The notes under the pieces: generated by a model
What the model saw: the letters and a program-made list of their open reading frames with translations, nothing else
Databases searched by the model: none
What the model was told of the DNA's origin: nothing
Translations under genes and position numbers: made by a program
DNA from: Lacrimispora indolis DSM 755
Lineage (GTDB): Bacteria > Bacillota > Clostridia > Lachnospirales > Lachnospiraceae
NCBI RefSeq assembly: GCF_000526995.1
Contig: NZ_AZUI01000001.1
Location: 1,550,001 to 1,614,000, forward strand
Direction: 5' to 3'
DNA: 64,000 nucleotides
Part shown: positions 54,745 through 64,000 of the stretch, one piece after another
Numbering within the stretch: the stretch's first letter is position 1
Layout: each line of letters opens with the position of its first letter

Positions 54745-56346
54745 TTATTTTTTCAGATCAGGGTAAATCTTCCTATTCTTGCTTCCTTTTATAAAATCCG
54801 TATATTGCTTTGTTTTAGGAAAATCGTTTGAGCGCTGAATTAAATCATACTCAAGCATGGCTTCTTCTATTTTCTGGTGTATAAATTCATCAAAAGTTCT
54901 ATTCACCTTGGGTCTACGTTCCATAATTTTGCTAAAATCCATATCAGCATAACGCCTACATTTTTCCACAAAATTATCACGCCTTATAAAATAAAAATAA
55001 TACGCTATATTGAATTCTAATTGCTTCTGATAACCCCCACCTTTATTACCCTTTTTTTCTTTATCGTCTTTACTGTACGTACTCTCTATTTTCCCAACAT
55101 CTTCACTTAAATGCTTCAAATATCTCCTATAATCCTTAACTCTTTCATTTTCTACCGAATTATCCACTAAATCATGATAGTATGAAAAGTCCTTATTATT
55201 AAGTATATATTTTTCTAACCTTATGGCAACCTTCTGCAAAGACGGTTCCAGGTTCTGAAGCGTAGCATTTTCATTCATAAGCAAATATTTTGAAAATATT
55301 GTCTGAATAACTGGCACTAAGCAGGAATTAATAAAAACGTACTTTGAAATATAAGGCTCTAATATCTTCCATCGACATTTACAATTATCACTTTGGAAAA
55401 ATTGGTCAATAGCATTATTATATCCGTCCACTTCACTCTTACATATCTCATATGGTAATGGGAAAAGGAAATTATAAAAATATAAAGCAGATTGAGCCTG
55501 TTCAGGTGAATAACTCTGTTTATAGGTAGACAAATTTGTAAAGCGCTCTAAATAATGAGTGCTCAAATAATCCAATGTAGAAAATGACAGGAAATTATCT
55601 ATCATAAATGTATCCTTAATCTTTTCAATCGAATACCCTTGATCTTGATAAATGTTTTTTAAAAGGCTAAAACAATCATAAATTTCATCATAAATCTTAT
55701 TAATATACATACCTCGCTGAGCAATGTAGGTAAAAGGAAGTCTGTTTCTAGTCTTGAGAAGAGTATAAAACAATTCCGCATTCATATATTCAAATTTATA
55801 TTCCTCTTTTTCCTCATCAGCCCTTAAGTGGTACCTTGAAAACTGCCTCACATAGATATACAATTCCTTAGTGGGAATCATATTATTTTCTGTATCTAAA
55901 AATAATAGTGCAGCTTTATCTATGGTATCCAGTATCGCTTTTCTTCTTTGCGACCACTTATATCCCAAATCAGTTTTTAAATTAGGCGTCTTTATAAGTT
56001 GCTTTAATATCTCTTCATCTTTAAAGTCCGGGTCTCCTTTCAGAACATCAATAACAAATTCTCCTATATTCTTTTGCGGAATTATTGCAAAATTGAAAGA
56101 AATACAAGCAGAAAGAATAATATCATATTTTATTAGTCCCATTACTTTTTCAAGATTATATCGTTCATTTTCTTCAACAAACCAACTATTCAAGCAATTC
56201 TTCACCAAAAGATTCCATATATCTTCAATAGAAGAGCCATTACATAATCTTGATGCCTCTTCCCATGATTCCCCTATACGTCTTTGTAAGTCATTGGGAA
56301 ACCATCTTTCATCTTCCAGAAATGTGTTAAGGTCTATTACTCTCAT
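54745..56346 (-). CDS. uncharacterised 533-residue protein
   Basis: I do not recognise it. The protein is helical, rich in Tyr, Phe, Lys and Glu, has no signal peptide or transmembrane segment, and shows a lysine/glutamate-rich patch near 425-440 (DDKEKKGNKGGG). No nuclease, ATPase or HTH motif is visible. It is divergent from the 619-residue/HerA pair across a 273-bp region full of palindromes, suggesting joint regulation. AGGAGGAAATTAA is its ribosome site. Confidence 0.75.
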   Translation of the reverse strand: MRVIDLNTFLEDERWFPNDLQRRIGESWEEASRLCNGSSIEDIWNLLVKNCLNSWFVEENERYNLEKVMGLIKYDIILSACISFNFAIIPQKNIGEFVIDVLKGDPDFKDEEILKQLIKTPNLKTDLGYKWSQRRKAILDTIDKAALLFLDTENNMIPTKELYIYVRQFSRYHLRADEEKEEYKFEYMNAELFYTLLKTRNRLPFTYIAQRGMYINKIYDEIYDCFSLLKNIYQDQGYSIEKIKDTFMIDNFLSFSTLDYLSTHYLERFTNLSTYKQSYSPEQAQSALYFYNFLFPLPYEICKSEVDGYNNAIDQFFQSDNCKCRWKILEPYISKYVFINSCLVPVIQTIFSKYLLMNENATLQNLEPSLQKVAIRLEKYILNNKDFSYYHDLVDNSVENERVKDYRRYLKHLSEDVGKIESTYSKDDKEKKGNKGGGYQKQLEFNIAYYFYFIRRDNFVEKCRRYADMDFSKIMERRPKVNRTFDEFIHQKIEEAMLEYDLIQRSNDFPKTKQYTDFIKGSKNRKIYPDLKK

Positions 56347-56447
56347 TTAATTTCCTCCTTAGTTTTATCTATGTTGTAAGTAATATTAAACCAACTCCTC
56401 CTTAAAAACAATATAAAACATGTCCTTGGAGATATTTATAGCTGTTA

Positions 56448-56531
56448 TTCAATTCAAATTGAAAATCATAACTGTGATGATAATCACAATATTGGTTTTA
56501 ATGAAATTCATAACCGTTATTCGATTCGAAT
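56448..56531. promoter_or_regulatory. cluster of palindromes in divergent intergenic region
   Basis: Three perfect inverted repeats: TTCAATT-CA-AATTGAA (56448-56463), TGTGAT-GATA-ATCACA (56473-56488) and ATTCGA-T-TCGAAT (56519-56531). The surroundings of the first and third share GTTATTC-A/G-ATTC. They lie between the divergent 533- and 619-residue genes and are likely operators. Confidence 0.55.
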
Positions 56532-56619
56532 GCTAAATTGAAACTATTGTGGTAGCCTACATTTGGGGAAAATATGCCCTATTATTCAGACCAACTCATT
56601 TTGAGAAAGGAGAACTACC

Positions 56620-58479
56620 ATGCCATATGAATCCATTCCGTATCAAAACTTCCTTTACCCTCCAAGCGCTGTTTATTACGAAAATACTCAGCTATCAATT
56701 TTAACTGATAATCAAAGGAAAGAAATCGAGTCTTTAAAAAGGCAATTAGCCAGTAGGGGTAATAACCTTGAATATCTCATCGAAAATACTCCCTTTAATA
56801 GTCTTCTCATATGTAAAACAAAGGGATTGAAAAATGAGACAGTTATGAATCAGCCTTTTGCTAATTTTATCATCACCCAAATAATTATCGTTGAGTTTCC
56901 TGAGTTCGCATCACTTGATACCATTTATTTAATGGTATTGAAAGTAGGGACAGAATGCGGAGAAAAAGTATGCGCAATGAAGCGTAAGGATTTTACCCCA
57001 GGCAGGGCGATAACCTTCTTGCGTAATATCTCCATTTCTTTTCTTATTGACAAGAGCGATTCACGCAAAGGAGAACTTGTAAGTGATTATATTAGCCAAA
57101 AGTTATCAAAAGCTACATCTATTTGTCTCCCGTATTTCGCTGGCTGGTCCTTTAGTAATGCATCTCCAAGATTTCTTACTTCAGATTATGAAATCTTTTC
57201 ATTGCTTCCTAAGGATTTACTTAAAATGCCAGTTAACAGCAGACAACTTGCACTTTCCAATATTACAGAGCCAACTGAGATAATAGCATCATATTTCCAC
57301 CGATTGTCCTTATTAAAAAAGGAAACGACTATTCCGATTAGTCTATTTTTTCATATGTCTATTTTGCGTGGAGTATTGGACAAAGCAGATATGTGGGCAT
57401 TAGACAAATTTTTATATCTCCAAATGACCAATGGCCCCATAAATATTGAAAAAGTTTCACAGTCATTACTCCAGGTCTTTAACAATGATAAAGGTACCAG
57501 TACAACCCTGGATTTGCCTTTCAAGACACTGCTGCGCAACGTTCTTACAAACCAGGATGAACCATTTATATTACGAGTGGATAATCCTACATGTAATACC
57601 TATAAGCAAAAGCTGAGGGTCAGCAATTGGGATATGATACATAACGTATGTCTAGAAGGAGTCAAATACAATTATGACGGTTTTGAAATTACATCACGAG
57701 CCTCTCTTGTTTGTATATCAAACCAAAATATCGTAGATATTCCTATGGAAAATGCGCTGTCGATTTATATTGAAAGCAGTGATATTAACATTGGTGTGTT
57801 AAAAGAGGCATTATGCAACCCCTGTGCAATGGGAAATTACATTAATCTCTTGTGCCAATACATAAGTAGTAACTTTAATACTACAATTAAAATGCTTTCA
57901 GACGCATGGAATGAAAACCTTCAAACTGGTTTGGGAACCTTCGAAAAAAACGGAGTCGCATATTCTATTTTTATGACAGTATGTGATTTTATGGAAAAGT
58001 TTTTAAAACACTATAACTTTAGAATTGAAGACTTTTGGGGTACACGTAATGAAATAGAATCACTACTGGTAGACTTTCTATACCAAAATGAAATGTCCAG
58101 TGATATGGAAAGTATACCGGAACTCTTTATTGAAGGATTAAGATCATTGATATCTGGCTGTACATTAATCAACCGGTTAAGGGACGATACTTTACTGGAA
58201 GGGGGCAATATTACCCTATACTGTGATGATAATTTCTTATACGTCTCTGAGCAAGATTTAAGAAATTATATCATACCCTCCATATTCCCTTTTCATATTA
58301 CAGTGAACCAGTTACTTAAAAGTCTATCGGAGGCTGAAATAATCACCTCAGATCAGACACGGGTAAAAACATACTTAAAAACAGTATATTTTCCCAAGCA
58401 TACCCCACCAACACAGAAAAAAATGGTAGCCTTCAATCGAACCAGAATCTGGAGCTTAGGAGATGATATTTATGATTAA
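56620..58479 (+). CDS. uncharacterised 619-residue partner of HerA-like ATPase
   Basis: No family is recognised. It is a soluble protein with an N-terminal coiled-coil-like stretch (LTDNQRKEIESLKRQLASRG), a central region with YFAGWSFSNASPRFLTSDYE and a C-terminal winged-helix-like end (FHITVNQLLKSLSEAEIITS). It has no visible nuclease or ATPase motif. Its stop overlaps the HerA-like gene by 8 bp, so the two products should act together, by analogy with other HerA pairs. GAGAAAGGAGAACTACC precedes the ATG. Confidence 0.78.
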   Translation: MPYESIPYQNFLYPPSAVYYENTQLSILTDNQRKEIESLKRQLASRGNNLEYLIENTPFNSLLICKTKGLKNETVMNQPFANFIITQIIIVEFPEFASLDTIYLMVLKVGTECGEKVCAMKRKDFTPGRAITFLRNISISFLIDKSDSRKGELVSDYISQKLSKATSICLPYFAGWSFSNASPRFLTSDYEIFSLLPKDLLKMPVNSRQLALSNITEPTEIIASYFHRLSLLKKETTIPISLFFHMSILRGVLDKADMWALDKFLYLQMTNGPINIEKVSQSLLQVFNNDKGTSTTLDLPFKTLLRNVLTNQDEPFILRVDNPTCNTYKQKLRVSNWDMIHNVCLEGVKYNYDGFEITSRASLVCISNQNIVDIPMENALSIYIESSDINIGVLKEALCNPCAMGNYINLLCQYISSNFNTTIKMLSDAWNENLQTGLGTFEKNGVAYSIFMTVCDFMEKFLKHYNFRIEDFWGTRNEIESLLVDFLYQNEMSSDMESIPELFIEGLRSLISGCTLINRLRDDTLLEGGNITLYCDDNFLYVSEQDLRNYIIPSIFPFHITVNQLLKSLSEAEIITSDQTRVKTYLKTVYFPKHTPPTQKKMVAFNRTRIWSLGDDIYD

Positions 58480-59560
58480 TACAAAACAAAAAGAAATGTT
58501 ATTAGGACACACTAGATTAGGAGATCCCGTAACGATTTCTCTGAATATACAGGAAATGCCTAATTACCACATGACAATCCAGGGTGCATCAGGAAGTGGG
58601 AAAACTCATGCGCTAAAAAATTATGCGCTACAAGCTGCGGCTTTAGGTTTTCCTGTAATAATAATAGACTCTTCCGGAAGTTATAAACTTTCGGAAGAAG
58701 AAAAAGCATGGGGGTTCTCATCCGCAATCACTCCCGTAACTATAAATGTATACCAGCATGGTATTGATATAAATCCTTTTCAATCTTTGCAATTAGATAC
58801 TGACTTAGAGGAAAGGAAGGTTGATACAGCTCTTAGAGTTACAGAACTTTTTTCCCATGTTCTCTGTCTTGGAAGCCGTCAAGAAAATACGTTGTATGAG
58901 GTAATGCTATCCATGATGACTATAATGCCTGGCAATATTGAACATAAGATTCAAACTTTACTTGAATTAATACATGACACCAGGGGAGCACATGCTAATA
59001 GCTTATATGGAAAACTCAAGCCGCTTTTTGATCAAAAAATTTTCACGGTGGATAAGAGTAGCTTCAATGCTTATAAACCTGGTTATGTTTATATCTATGA
59101 CCTGCAATTTTTCACCGATGAAACAAAGCAGTTTTTATCTGATATTATATTGTGGCATATCTGGAATCAAGCCACGTTAAGAGGTAACATAAATCATAAG
59201 ACCTTTATTATTTTAGACGAAGCTCAGCTCTTTAACCATTCCTCTCACTCTCCAATTGCCCGGATGCTAACTGAAGGGAGAAAAGTAGGCATTGGTTTAT
59301 GGCTTGGAACACAGTTCATAAATAATAATTTTTCAAAGACTGCTATAAGCCGAATACAACAAGCCTCAACAAAGATATACTTCAAGCCAAATGATTGTGA
59401 TATTAAAGGAATCGCTAAAGAAATCGATCCAAATAATAACAATTGGACCCAGTTATTGAAAAACCTGAAGCTTGGAGAATGCATTGCGGCATACACCAAA
59501 AACACTTCGGCCGGAATGAGGTCCAAGCAGATATTATTAAAGGTTCCAGCAGACATTTAA
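58472..59560 (+). CDS. HerA/FtsK-like hexameric ATPase
   Basis: A 362-residue P-loop ATPase: Walker A GASGSGKT, Walker B FIILDEAQLF, and the HerA/VirB4-like arginine region RMLTEGRKVGIGLWLGTQF. Such ATPases pump DNA or drive a nuclease. The second in-frame ATG is used, as AGGAGATGATATTT fits it; the first lies inside that site. It pairs with the 619-residue protein. Neither NurA, SIR2 nor relaxase genes are next to it, so the role (defence, excision or transfer) is open. Confidence 0.85.
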   Translation: MINTKQKEMLLGHTRLGDPVTISLNIQEMPNYHMTIQGASGSGKTHALKNYALQAAALGFPVIIIDSSGSYKLSEEEKAWGFSSAITPVTINVYQHGIDINPFQSLQLDTDLEERKVDTALRVTELFSHVLCLGSRQENTLYEVMLSMMTIMPGNIEHKIQTLLELIHDTRGAHANSLYGKLKPLFDQKIFTVDKSSFNAYKPGYVYIYDLQFFTDETKQFLSDIILWHIWNQATLRGNINHKTFIILDEAQLFNHSSHSPIARMLTEGRKVGIGLWLGTQFINNNFSKTAISRIQQASTKIYFKPNDCDIKGIAKEIDPNNNNWTQLLKNLKLGECIAAYTKNTSAGMRSKQILLKVPADI

Positions 59561-59665
59561 CAGTTATTGTAATAGTCAATTCTTTCATTCAGATATTATT
59601 ATTATGATCTATTGAAACAACCAAACAAAGATTAGATGTATCCAAAGGAAAGGAGGTGATGGCGG

Positions 59666-60910
59666 ATGTGCCGTTCCGTAAGCCCATACAAAAAACAGAA
59701 CGAAATAATTGTAAGAATACTGACAAGCAATCCGTCAGCACCTCTTGCAGAATTAAATGACACTATCTCAGAACTGCAAAAGCAAATTTTCTATCCAGAC
59801 GGAAAACTAACCACTGCAGCATGTCAGGCAATCTTGGAGTTCAATCAAAAAGAATCCCAAGTAAAAGAAGTCTGCGACCTCAGAAAAATAAAGCTCAGGC
59901 CGGATGACAGCAGAATCTACCTGATTATTAAACGGAAACCCATAAGTAGTACCAACTACATAGGTCTGGTAGAAAAACTCTATGACCACCTTTTTAGCAC
60001 CAACGCAATTACTATGAAAGAGTACTTTGAGACCTGGATGCAATGGCGGTCATCTGAAAGCAGTGTTACAGAAAAGACTATAAAAGAAAACCGTTTTCTG
60101 TGGAATGCTCTCCTTAAGGATCAGGAAATAACTAAAGTCCCTTTAAACAGCCTGTCTGTTAAGGACTACATCCGTTATTTCCGAATTATTACTAAAGACC
60201 GTCAGCTCACCCGAAAACGCTTCAATGATTTAAAGAGTATAATGAATGGCATACTCTACCTGGCCGTAGAAAACGAAGTCATTGACCATAATTGCCTAAG
60301 AGATATTAATTTTAAGCAATTTGCCTTTAAAGCAGAGGAAAATAACATAAAACCTTATACAGAGGAAGAGCGACTGCAGATTATAAATCACTTGGGAGAT
60401 GATTTCTACGATCTGGCCATCAAGCTTGATTTTCATCTGGTGCTCCGCATCGGTGAGCTAAAAGGGTTAAAATGGGAAGACGTAAAGGGTGATACCATCT
60501 TTATACGCCGTTTTATCGATGATCAAAATAAAGTTATTGAGGATATAAAGGGACATACAAGCCAAGGAAAGCGCCAGATGCCACTTACCCCCAATGCGCA
60601 GAAGATATTGGAACAAATTCGTCACCAGAATCCGGGCAGCGAATATATCTTCATCCGCAACGGCCAGCCGCTGGCAACAGTAACCTTTAACCGCCACTTA
60701 AAAAAATGTTGCGAGGAATTAGGTATCGAGTACCGTTCCTCCCATAAGCTCCGCTTCTCCACCGCATCAATCATGTACAAAAATGGGATGGAGGATACTG
60801 AGCTCCAGAAACTTTTGGGTCATACCAGCCTAAACATGACCCATCACTACCTTCGAAGTCTAACTTCTCAAGAGGATACCGCTTCAAAAATGAGGGCAAT
60901 CCTTGGCTGA
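59666..60910 (+). CDS. tyrosine recombinase (integrase)
   Basis: A 414-residue site-specific integrase. Catalytic residues are visible: Arg261 (VLRIGELKGLKW), His360 and Arg363 (SSHKLRFSTASI), His386 (LLGHTS) and Tyr395 (HHYLR). The arm-binding and core-binding domains lie at about 50-110 and 113-205. The start follows AAAGGAGGTGATGGCGG. It is probably the integrase of the surrounding element; an attachment site is not evident within 200 bp downstream. Confidence 0.95.
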   Translation: MCRSVSPYKKQNEIIVRILTSNPSAPLAELNDTISELQKQIFYPDGKLTTAACQAILEFNQKESQVKEVCDLRKIKLRPDDSRIYLIIKRKPISSTNYIGLVEKLYDHLFSTNAITMKEYFETWMQWRSSESSVTEKTIKENRFLWNALLKDQEITKVPLNSLSVKDYIRYFRIITKDRQLTRKRFNDLKSIMNGILYLAVENEVIDHNCLRDINFKQFAFKAEENNIKPYTEEERLQIINHLGDDFYDLAIKLDFHLVLRIGELKGLKWEDVKGDTIFIRRFIDDQNKVIEDIKGHTSQGKRQMPLTPNAQKILEQIRHQNPGSEYIFIRNGQPLATVTFNRHLKKCCEELGIEYRSSHKLRFSTASIMYKNGMEDTELQKLLGHTSLNMTHHYLRSLTSQEDTASKMRAILG

Positions 60911-61137
60911 TTGTCCTCACTTTTTATAACTTTGTCTATTTTACCGAATAAATACAAGCTCCCATTTTTCATATATATAAACTGAATGATATTAATTCCA
61001 ATGTCGTTGAGCAACTCGAGATTATTCATCAAAAGCTTATTATTAACCTTTTAATCCATAAAAATATGTTATAATTTTATTTTTCTTGACATATAAATAT
61101 TAAAATCGTAATATACTATCATAGAGAGGTGTATGCT

Positions 61138-62430
61138 ATGCGTAGAAAAATTGAAGAAAAGCTCCTTACTTGGAGAAACAAAACCGAAAACCGGATGCCC
61201 CTGCTCCTCTATGGAGCCAGGCAGGTTGGCAAAACTTATATACTGACCAAATTCGGTGAAACACAGTTTGATAACACCGTTTACATTAACCTTGAAACCA
61301 ATCTTTCCGTTGCTTCTTATTTTTCCGATGATATCTCCCCGGAACGGCTCATTCGCTTCTTGGAAACAACCGTAAATGAAGTCATTACACCGGGCAGAAC
61401 CCTCATTATTTTTGATGAGATCCAGTCTTGTGAACGAGCATTGACCTCATTAAAATACTTCTGTGAAATGGCACCGGAATACCACATTGCTGCGGCAGGA
61501 AGCCTGCTTGGAGTTGCAATCCATCGGGAACATTACTCCTTTCCCGTTGGCAAGGTAGAAAGCATGACACTTTATCCACTGGATTTTGAAGAATTTCTTT
61601 GGGCAAACGGTGAAGAGCGACTATCACAGGAAATTCGCTCTGCCTTTGACCTGATGACTCCGCTGCCAGAGGCGCTCCATCAAAAAGCTATCGAATTTTA
61701 CAGGTACTATCTCATTGTCGGTGGAATGCCTGCCTGTGTCCAGACTTTTACAAACTCCGGAAAGTTGGTTCTTGTACCAACTGTACAAAATGAAATCGCA
61801 AACAACTACGTAGCGGACATGGCAAAATACGCTACTACAGCTGATACTGTTAAAATTCGCAGCTGTTTCAATTCCATTCCTGCTCAACTTGCAAAAGAAA
61901 ATAAAAAGTTCCAATACAAGGTTGTTCAACGTGGCGGCAGTGCAGCACTGTTCGGTGAATCAATCGAATGGCTGGCACAGGCTGGCATCGTGTTAAAATG
62001 TCAGAAGATTGATCATGGCACAAGCCCTATCGCTGTTTATGCAGATTTGTCCTCTTTTAAGCTTTATATGAGTGATGTGGGACTTCTTGTTATGAAATCT
62101 GGTGTGCCTCAACAAACGATCCTGACTGGAGAATCAAATGTGTTTATGGGCTCTGTTACCGAAAACTACGTTGCTCAAGCGTTGGCCTCGAATGGACACG
62201 CCCTCTTCTATTGGGCAAGTGAACACAGTGCCGAACTTGACTTTGTATTACAAAAAGGTTCCGAGGTCATCGGTATAGAAGTCAAAAAGGGGACAAAGGT
62301 TCACTCTAAAAGTCTCAGCGTATTTATTCAAAAGTATAAACCCAGCTATTCCATTCGCTTCTCCGAAAAAAATTTCGGCAAAACTGAGAATATGCTTTCC
62401 ATTCCACTTTATGCAGCATTTTGCATATGA
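61138..62430 (+). CDS. AAA_14/DUF4143 ATPase
   Basis: A 430-residue protein with Walker A GARQVGKT (26-33), Walker B LIIFDEIQSC and a DUF4143 nuclease-fold C-terminus (SAELDFVLQKGSEVIGIEVK, with E/D-x-K-like residues). It is the same family as 38138-39442 but clearly diverged. AGAGAGGTGTATGCT precedes the chosen ATG. Its biological role is not known. Confidence 0.88.
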   Translation: MRRKIEEKLLTWRNKTENRMPLLLYGARQVGKTYILTKFGETQFDNTVYINLETNLSVASYFSDDISPERLIRFLETTVNEVITPGRTLIIFDEIQSCERALTSLKYFCEMAPEYHIAAAGSLLGVAIHREHYSFPVGKVESMTLYPLDFEEFLWANGEERLSQEIRSAFDLMTPLPEALHQKAIEFYRYYLIVGGMPACVQTFTNSGKLVLVPTVQNEIANNYVADMAKYATTADTVKIRSCFNSIPAQLAKENKKFQYKVVQRGGSAALFGESIEWLAQAGIVLKCQKIDHGTSPIAVYADLSSFKLYMSDVGLLVMKSGVPQQTILTGESNVFMGSVTENYVAQALASNGHALFYWASEHSAELDFVLQKGSEVIGIEVKKGTKVHSKSLSVFIQKYKPSYSIRFSEKNFGKTENMLSIPLYAAFCI

Positions 62431-62446
62431 TTATGCAGAAAAAGAA

Positions 62447-62487
62447 CCCCTTACGGATTGGACTCAACTTCCAATCCTAAGAGGTTT
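62447..62487. terminator. terminator-like hairpin after DUF4143 gene
   Basis: GGATTGG pairs with CCAATCC, extended by CTTA/TAAG and AACC/GGTT with a mismatch. It lies just after the 61138-62430 stop. Confidence 0.55.
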
Positions 62488-62722
62488 CATGCACTTTCTA
62501 TAATGAAATTAAACAGATTAACAGCAAACTTGTATTCATACAATTTAGTATTACATTTTTGAATGGCAGTTCAGGCAGTTTGACAATTGGCATTAATATT
62601 ACAATTTCCCGAACTGCATTGCTATTTTGAAAAATAGAAATGATTCAAGCGAAGCATACATACTTTAGGGCCTCATATAATTTATTATTTTATCATAGAA
62701 GATCCTATATACAGAAAAAATT

Positions 62723-63229
62723 TTAAATGCAGTGGTTCTTTATAAGATGCAAAATCTGCTCTTTGGAAACACCCACATTTTCAACTGCATCAAGCTTTAA
62801 AGCGCCCATTCTATATGCAGGAACTGCCCATACATCAGACTTTTCAAAAGCAAGCTTGTTAGACTCGTCCAGCTTGCCGCGATAAGTTCCCAGCTGGAGT
62901 GACAACCGAAAGTCATCTGCATCAACCAAATCACTGACGCACTCACTAAGAGCATCAATATTTTCAATATTAATACTCTCCTTCTGAGCTGCCTGATACA
63001 TTCGTTCATGATATTCTAAAATATCAATCCCATGATTAACAGCATAAAAATATCCTTGTATGCACAGATCGCTGTGGGGGCCATACCGATCCGGTCTGGG
63101 ATGCGATTCGCATGGATGCCAGACTATAGTAACAGCCGAATACTCTGGAATAAGCTCCTTTAAATATTTATGTGCCTTCAGGCAATAAGGACAGATATAA
63201 TCAAAAAAGACATGTAATTCCTGTTTCAC
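62723..63229 (-). CDS. DsbA-family thioredoxin-fold protein
   Basis: A 168-residue DsbA/HCCA-isomerase-like protein with active-site CPYC (YICPYCLKAHKYLKEL) near the N-terminus and the cis-proline loop VWAVPAY near residue 135. It has no signal peptide, so it acts in the cytoplasm. Reductase, isomerase or detoxification roles are possible; the substrate is unknown. It lies alone. Confidence 0.85.
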   Translation of the reverse strand: MKQELHVFFDYICPYCLKAHKYLKELIPEYSAVTIVWHPCESHPRPDRYGPHSDLCIQGYFYAVNHGIDILEYHERMYQAAQKESINIENIDALSECVSDLVDADDFRLSLQLGTYRGKLDESNKLAFEKSDVWAVPAYRMGALKLDAVENVGVSKEQILHLIKNHCI

Positions 63230-63631
63230 TCTTAACCACCTCTTAATTAGTATAATTAAATTTACAATTTTCTTTTTATTGCTTCATAAGTGGTGGCTTT
63301 GGAGATCGTCACTACTCCTTCCGGCACCGTCTTATTTACTATTTCACATACACTATCCCTCATCCAAAAAAGAAAACGAAATCATTGTTTTACTTTTATG
63401 CTGAAATTGAAGCACAGAAAAGTAAGCGCCAAAGTGTTTTAGGATATTACTGCCGGCTATCCGAAGTGCATGATTAAGATCAAGCGTGATGATTATACAA
63501 CCGATATTGTCATCAGATACTACCCTTTGAATAATTTTCAGCAAAAGTATTTAATTGCGGAAATCCAAATTAGATTCCAACTCGTGCAATAAATAACTGA
63601 AGCTGCCTGGCGCATAAATTCGTTGCATACA
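63230..63631 (-). pseudogene. degraded coding sequence, identity uncertain
   Basis: The minus strand shows two short open pieces in different frames: a 63-codon stretch with DNIGCIIITLDLNHALRIAG, which recalls the end of an ABC-ATPase domain (DLNxALR), and further on VPEGVVTISKATTYEAIKRK to a stop near 63262. Neither has start signals. It looks like decayed coding sequence. Assignment is weak. Confidence 0.25.
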
Positions 63632-64000
63632 TCACTTTCTTGCCTGAAAACCACGCAAATACTGCTCCGGCCACGGATATTCAACTCCCAGATCACGGGC
63701 CGTATGCAGCACCCAGTAAGGATCACGCAGAAGTTCCCGGCCCAAAGCAACCAGGTCCGCCCGTTCTCCACCCAGAATTTCCTCCACCTGATGCGGGTCC
63801 GTAATCAGACCAACGGCAACCGTAGGCAACCCAGCCTTCTGCTTCAGCCACTCGGCAATTTTCACCTGATAGCCTGGATAGATTTTCGTCGGCGGTGTTG
63901 AAACAACTCCTCCTGTACTCACGTCCAGCACGTCAATATAGGGCTTCACAAGTTCAATAATTTCGGACATTTCTTCCATATGCATACCATTGGGTTCATA
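63632..64000 (-). CDS. namA: old-yellow-enzyme-type NADH:flavin oxidoreductase (NamA-like), C-terminal part
   Basis: The last 122 or so residues of an FMN-dependent ene-reductase; the gene continues past the right edge. Visible are LDVSTGGVV, YPGYQVKIAEWLK, the phosphate-binding AVGLITDPHQVEEIL and ADLVALGRELLRDPYWVLHT, all characteristic of the YqjM/NamA group. It reduces activated double bonds with NAD(P)H. The symbol is by similarity. Confidence 0.85.
   Translation of the reverse strand, partial: YEPNGMHMEEMSEIIELVKPYIDVLDVSTGGVVSTPPTKIYPGYQVKIAEWLKQKAGLPTVAVGLITDPHQVEEILGGERADLVALGRELLRDPYWVLHTARDLGVEYPWPEQYLRGFQARK

Noticed and set aside
60911..61137. Integrase attachment site beside the integrase gene
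   Set aside because: No tRNA sequence and no repeat of the 21507-21535 fragment found here.
1..64000. CRISPR array
   Set aside because: No regularly spaced identical repeats were seen; the only periodic array is the degenerate 13-nt repeat without spacers.

Overview
The window looks like chromosome of a low-GC Gram-positive gut-type Clostridium, most likely a Lachnospiraceae relative. The evidence is strong AGGAGG-type ribosome binding sites, lipoprotein sugar-binding proteins, an IS66 element, DUF6171, DUF5688 and DUF6809 family genes and no second-membrane genes. It has three parts: a sugar-use region (1-17.4 kb), a decayed boundary with an IS66 insertion (17.4-21.6 kb), and a long AT-rich accessory region (21.6-62.4 kb). 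A short return to ordinary genes follows (62.7-64 kb).

Sugar region. Bases 1-5700 hold a minus-strand operon for a fructose-containing oligosaccharide: two ABC permeases, a lipoprotein binding protein and two tandem GH32 enzymes. It has a consensus promoter with an overlapping operator-like palindrome, and a LacI-family regulator lies upstream. Bases 8456-13540 hold a second import operon: binding lipoprotein, two permeases, GH51 arabinofuranosidase and a DUF6171 protein. A good -24/-12 (sigma-54) promoter precedes it, and the adjacent operon (AEC transporter, DUF624 protein, PrpR-N/PAS/AAA+ sigma-54 activator) probably supplies its activator. A degenerate 13-nt tandem repeat lies upstream of the first operon.

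Boundary. IS66 (17654-20190) is flanked by an exact 39-bp direct repeat, far longer than the usual 8-bp target duplication. Next come a decayed MFS transporter and what looks like the 3' end of a tRNA-Cys, a plausible old attachment scar.

Accessory region. Bases 21627-36643 form one tight 11-gene minus-strand operon: HTH leader, BrxP (PAPS-reductase/ferredoxin fusion), zinc-ribbon peptide, BrxC, PglZ, BrxL, an unknown 197-aa protein, a cysteine desulfurase, then DUF262 protein, ABC-like ATPase and HNH nuclease. This is a type 4-like BREX core joined to a sulfur donor and to a three-gene cassette resembling a split SspE/GmrSD nuclease. I read it as a composite phage-defence system that may use DNA phosphorothioation. 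It is the most interesting item here. Downstream are phage-type recombination genes (RecT, YqaJ exonuclease, RadC-like, DUF932), a broken P-loop toxin-like gene, a frameshifted DnaJ-MORN-YARHG protein, a secreted cell-wall-binding protein, regulators (XRE, Mor), a primase-helicase fusion, two large unknown proteins, a HerA-like ATPase and a tyrosine integrase. Together these suggest one or more nested integrative elements. A DUF4143 ATPase, a DsbA-fold protein, decayed sequence and the C-terminal part of a NamA-like flavin reductase close the window.
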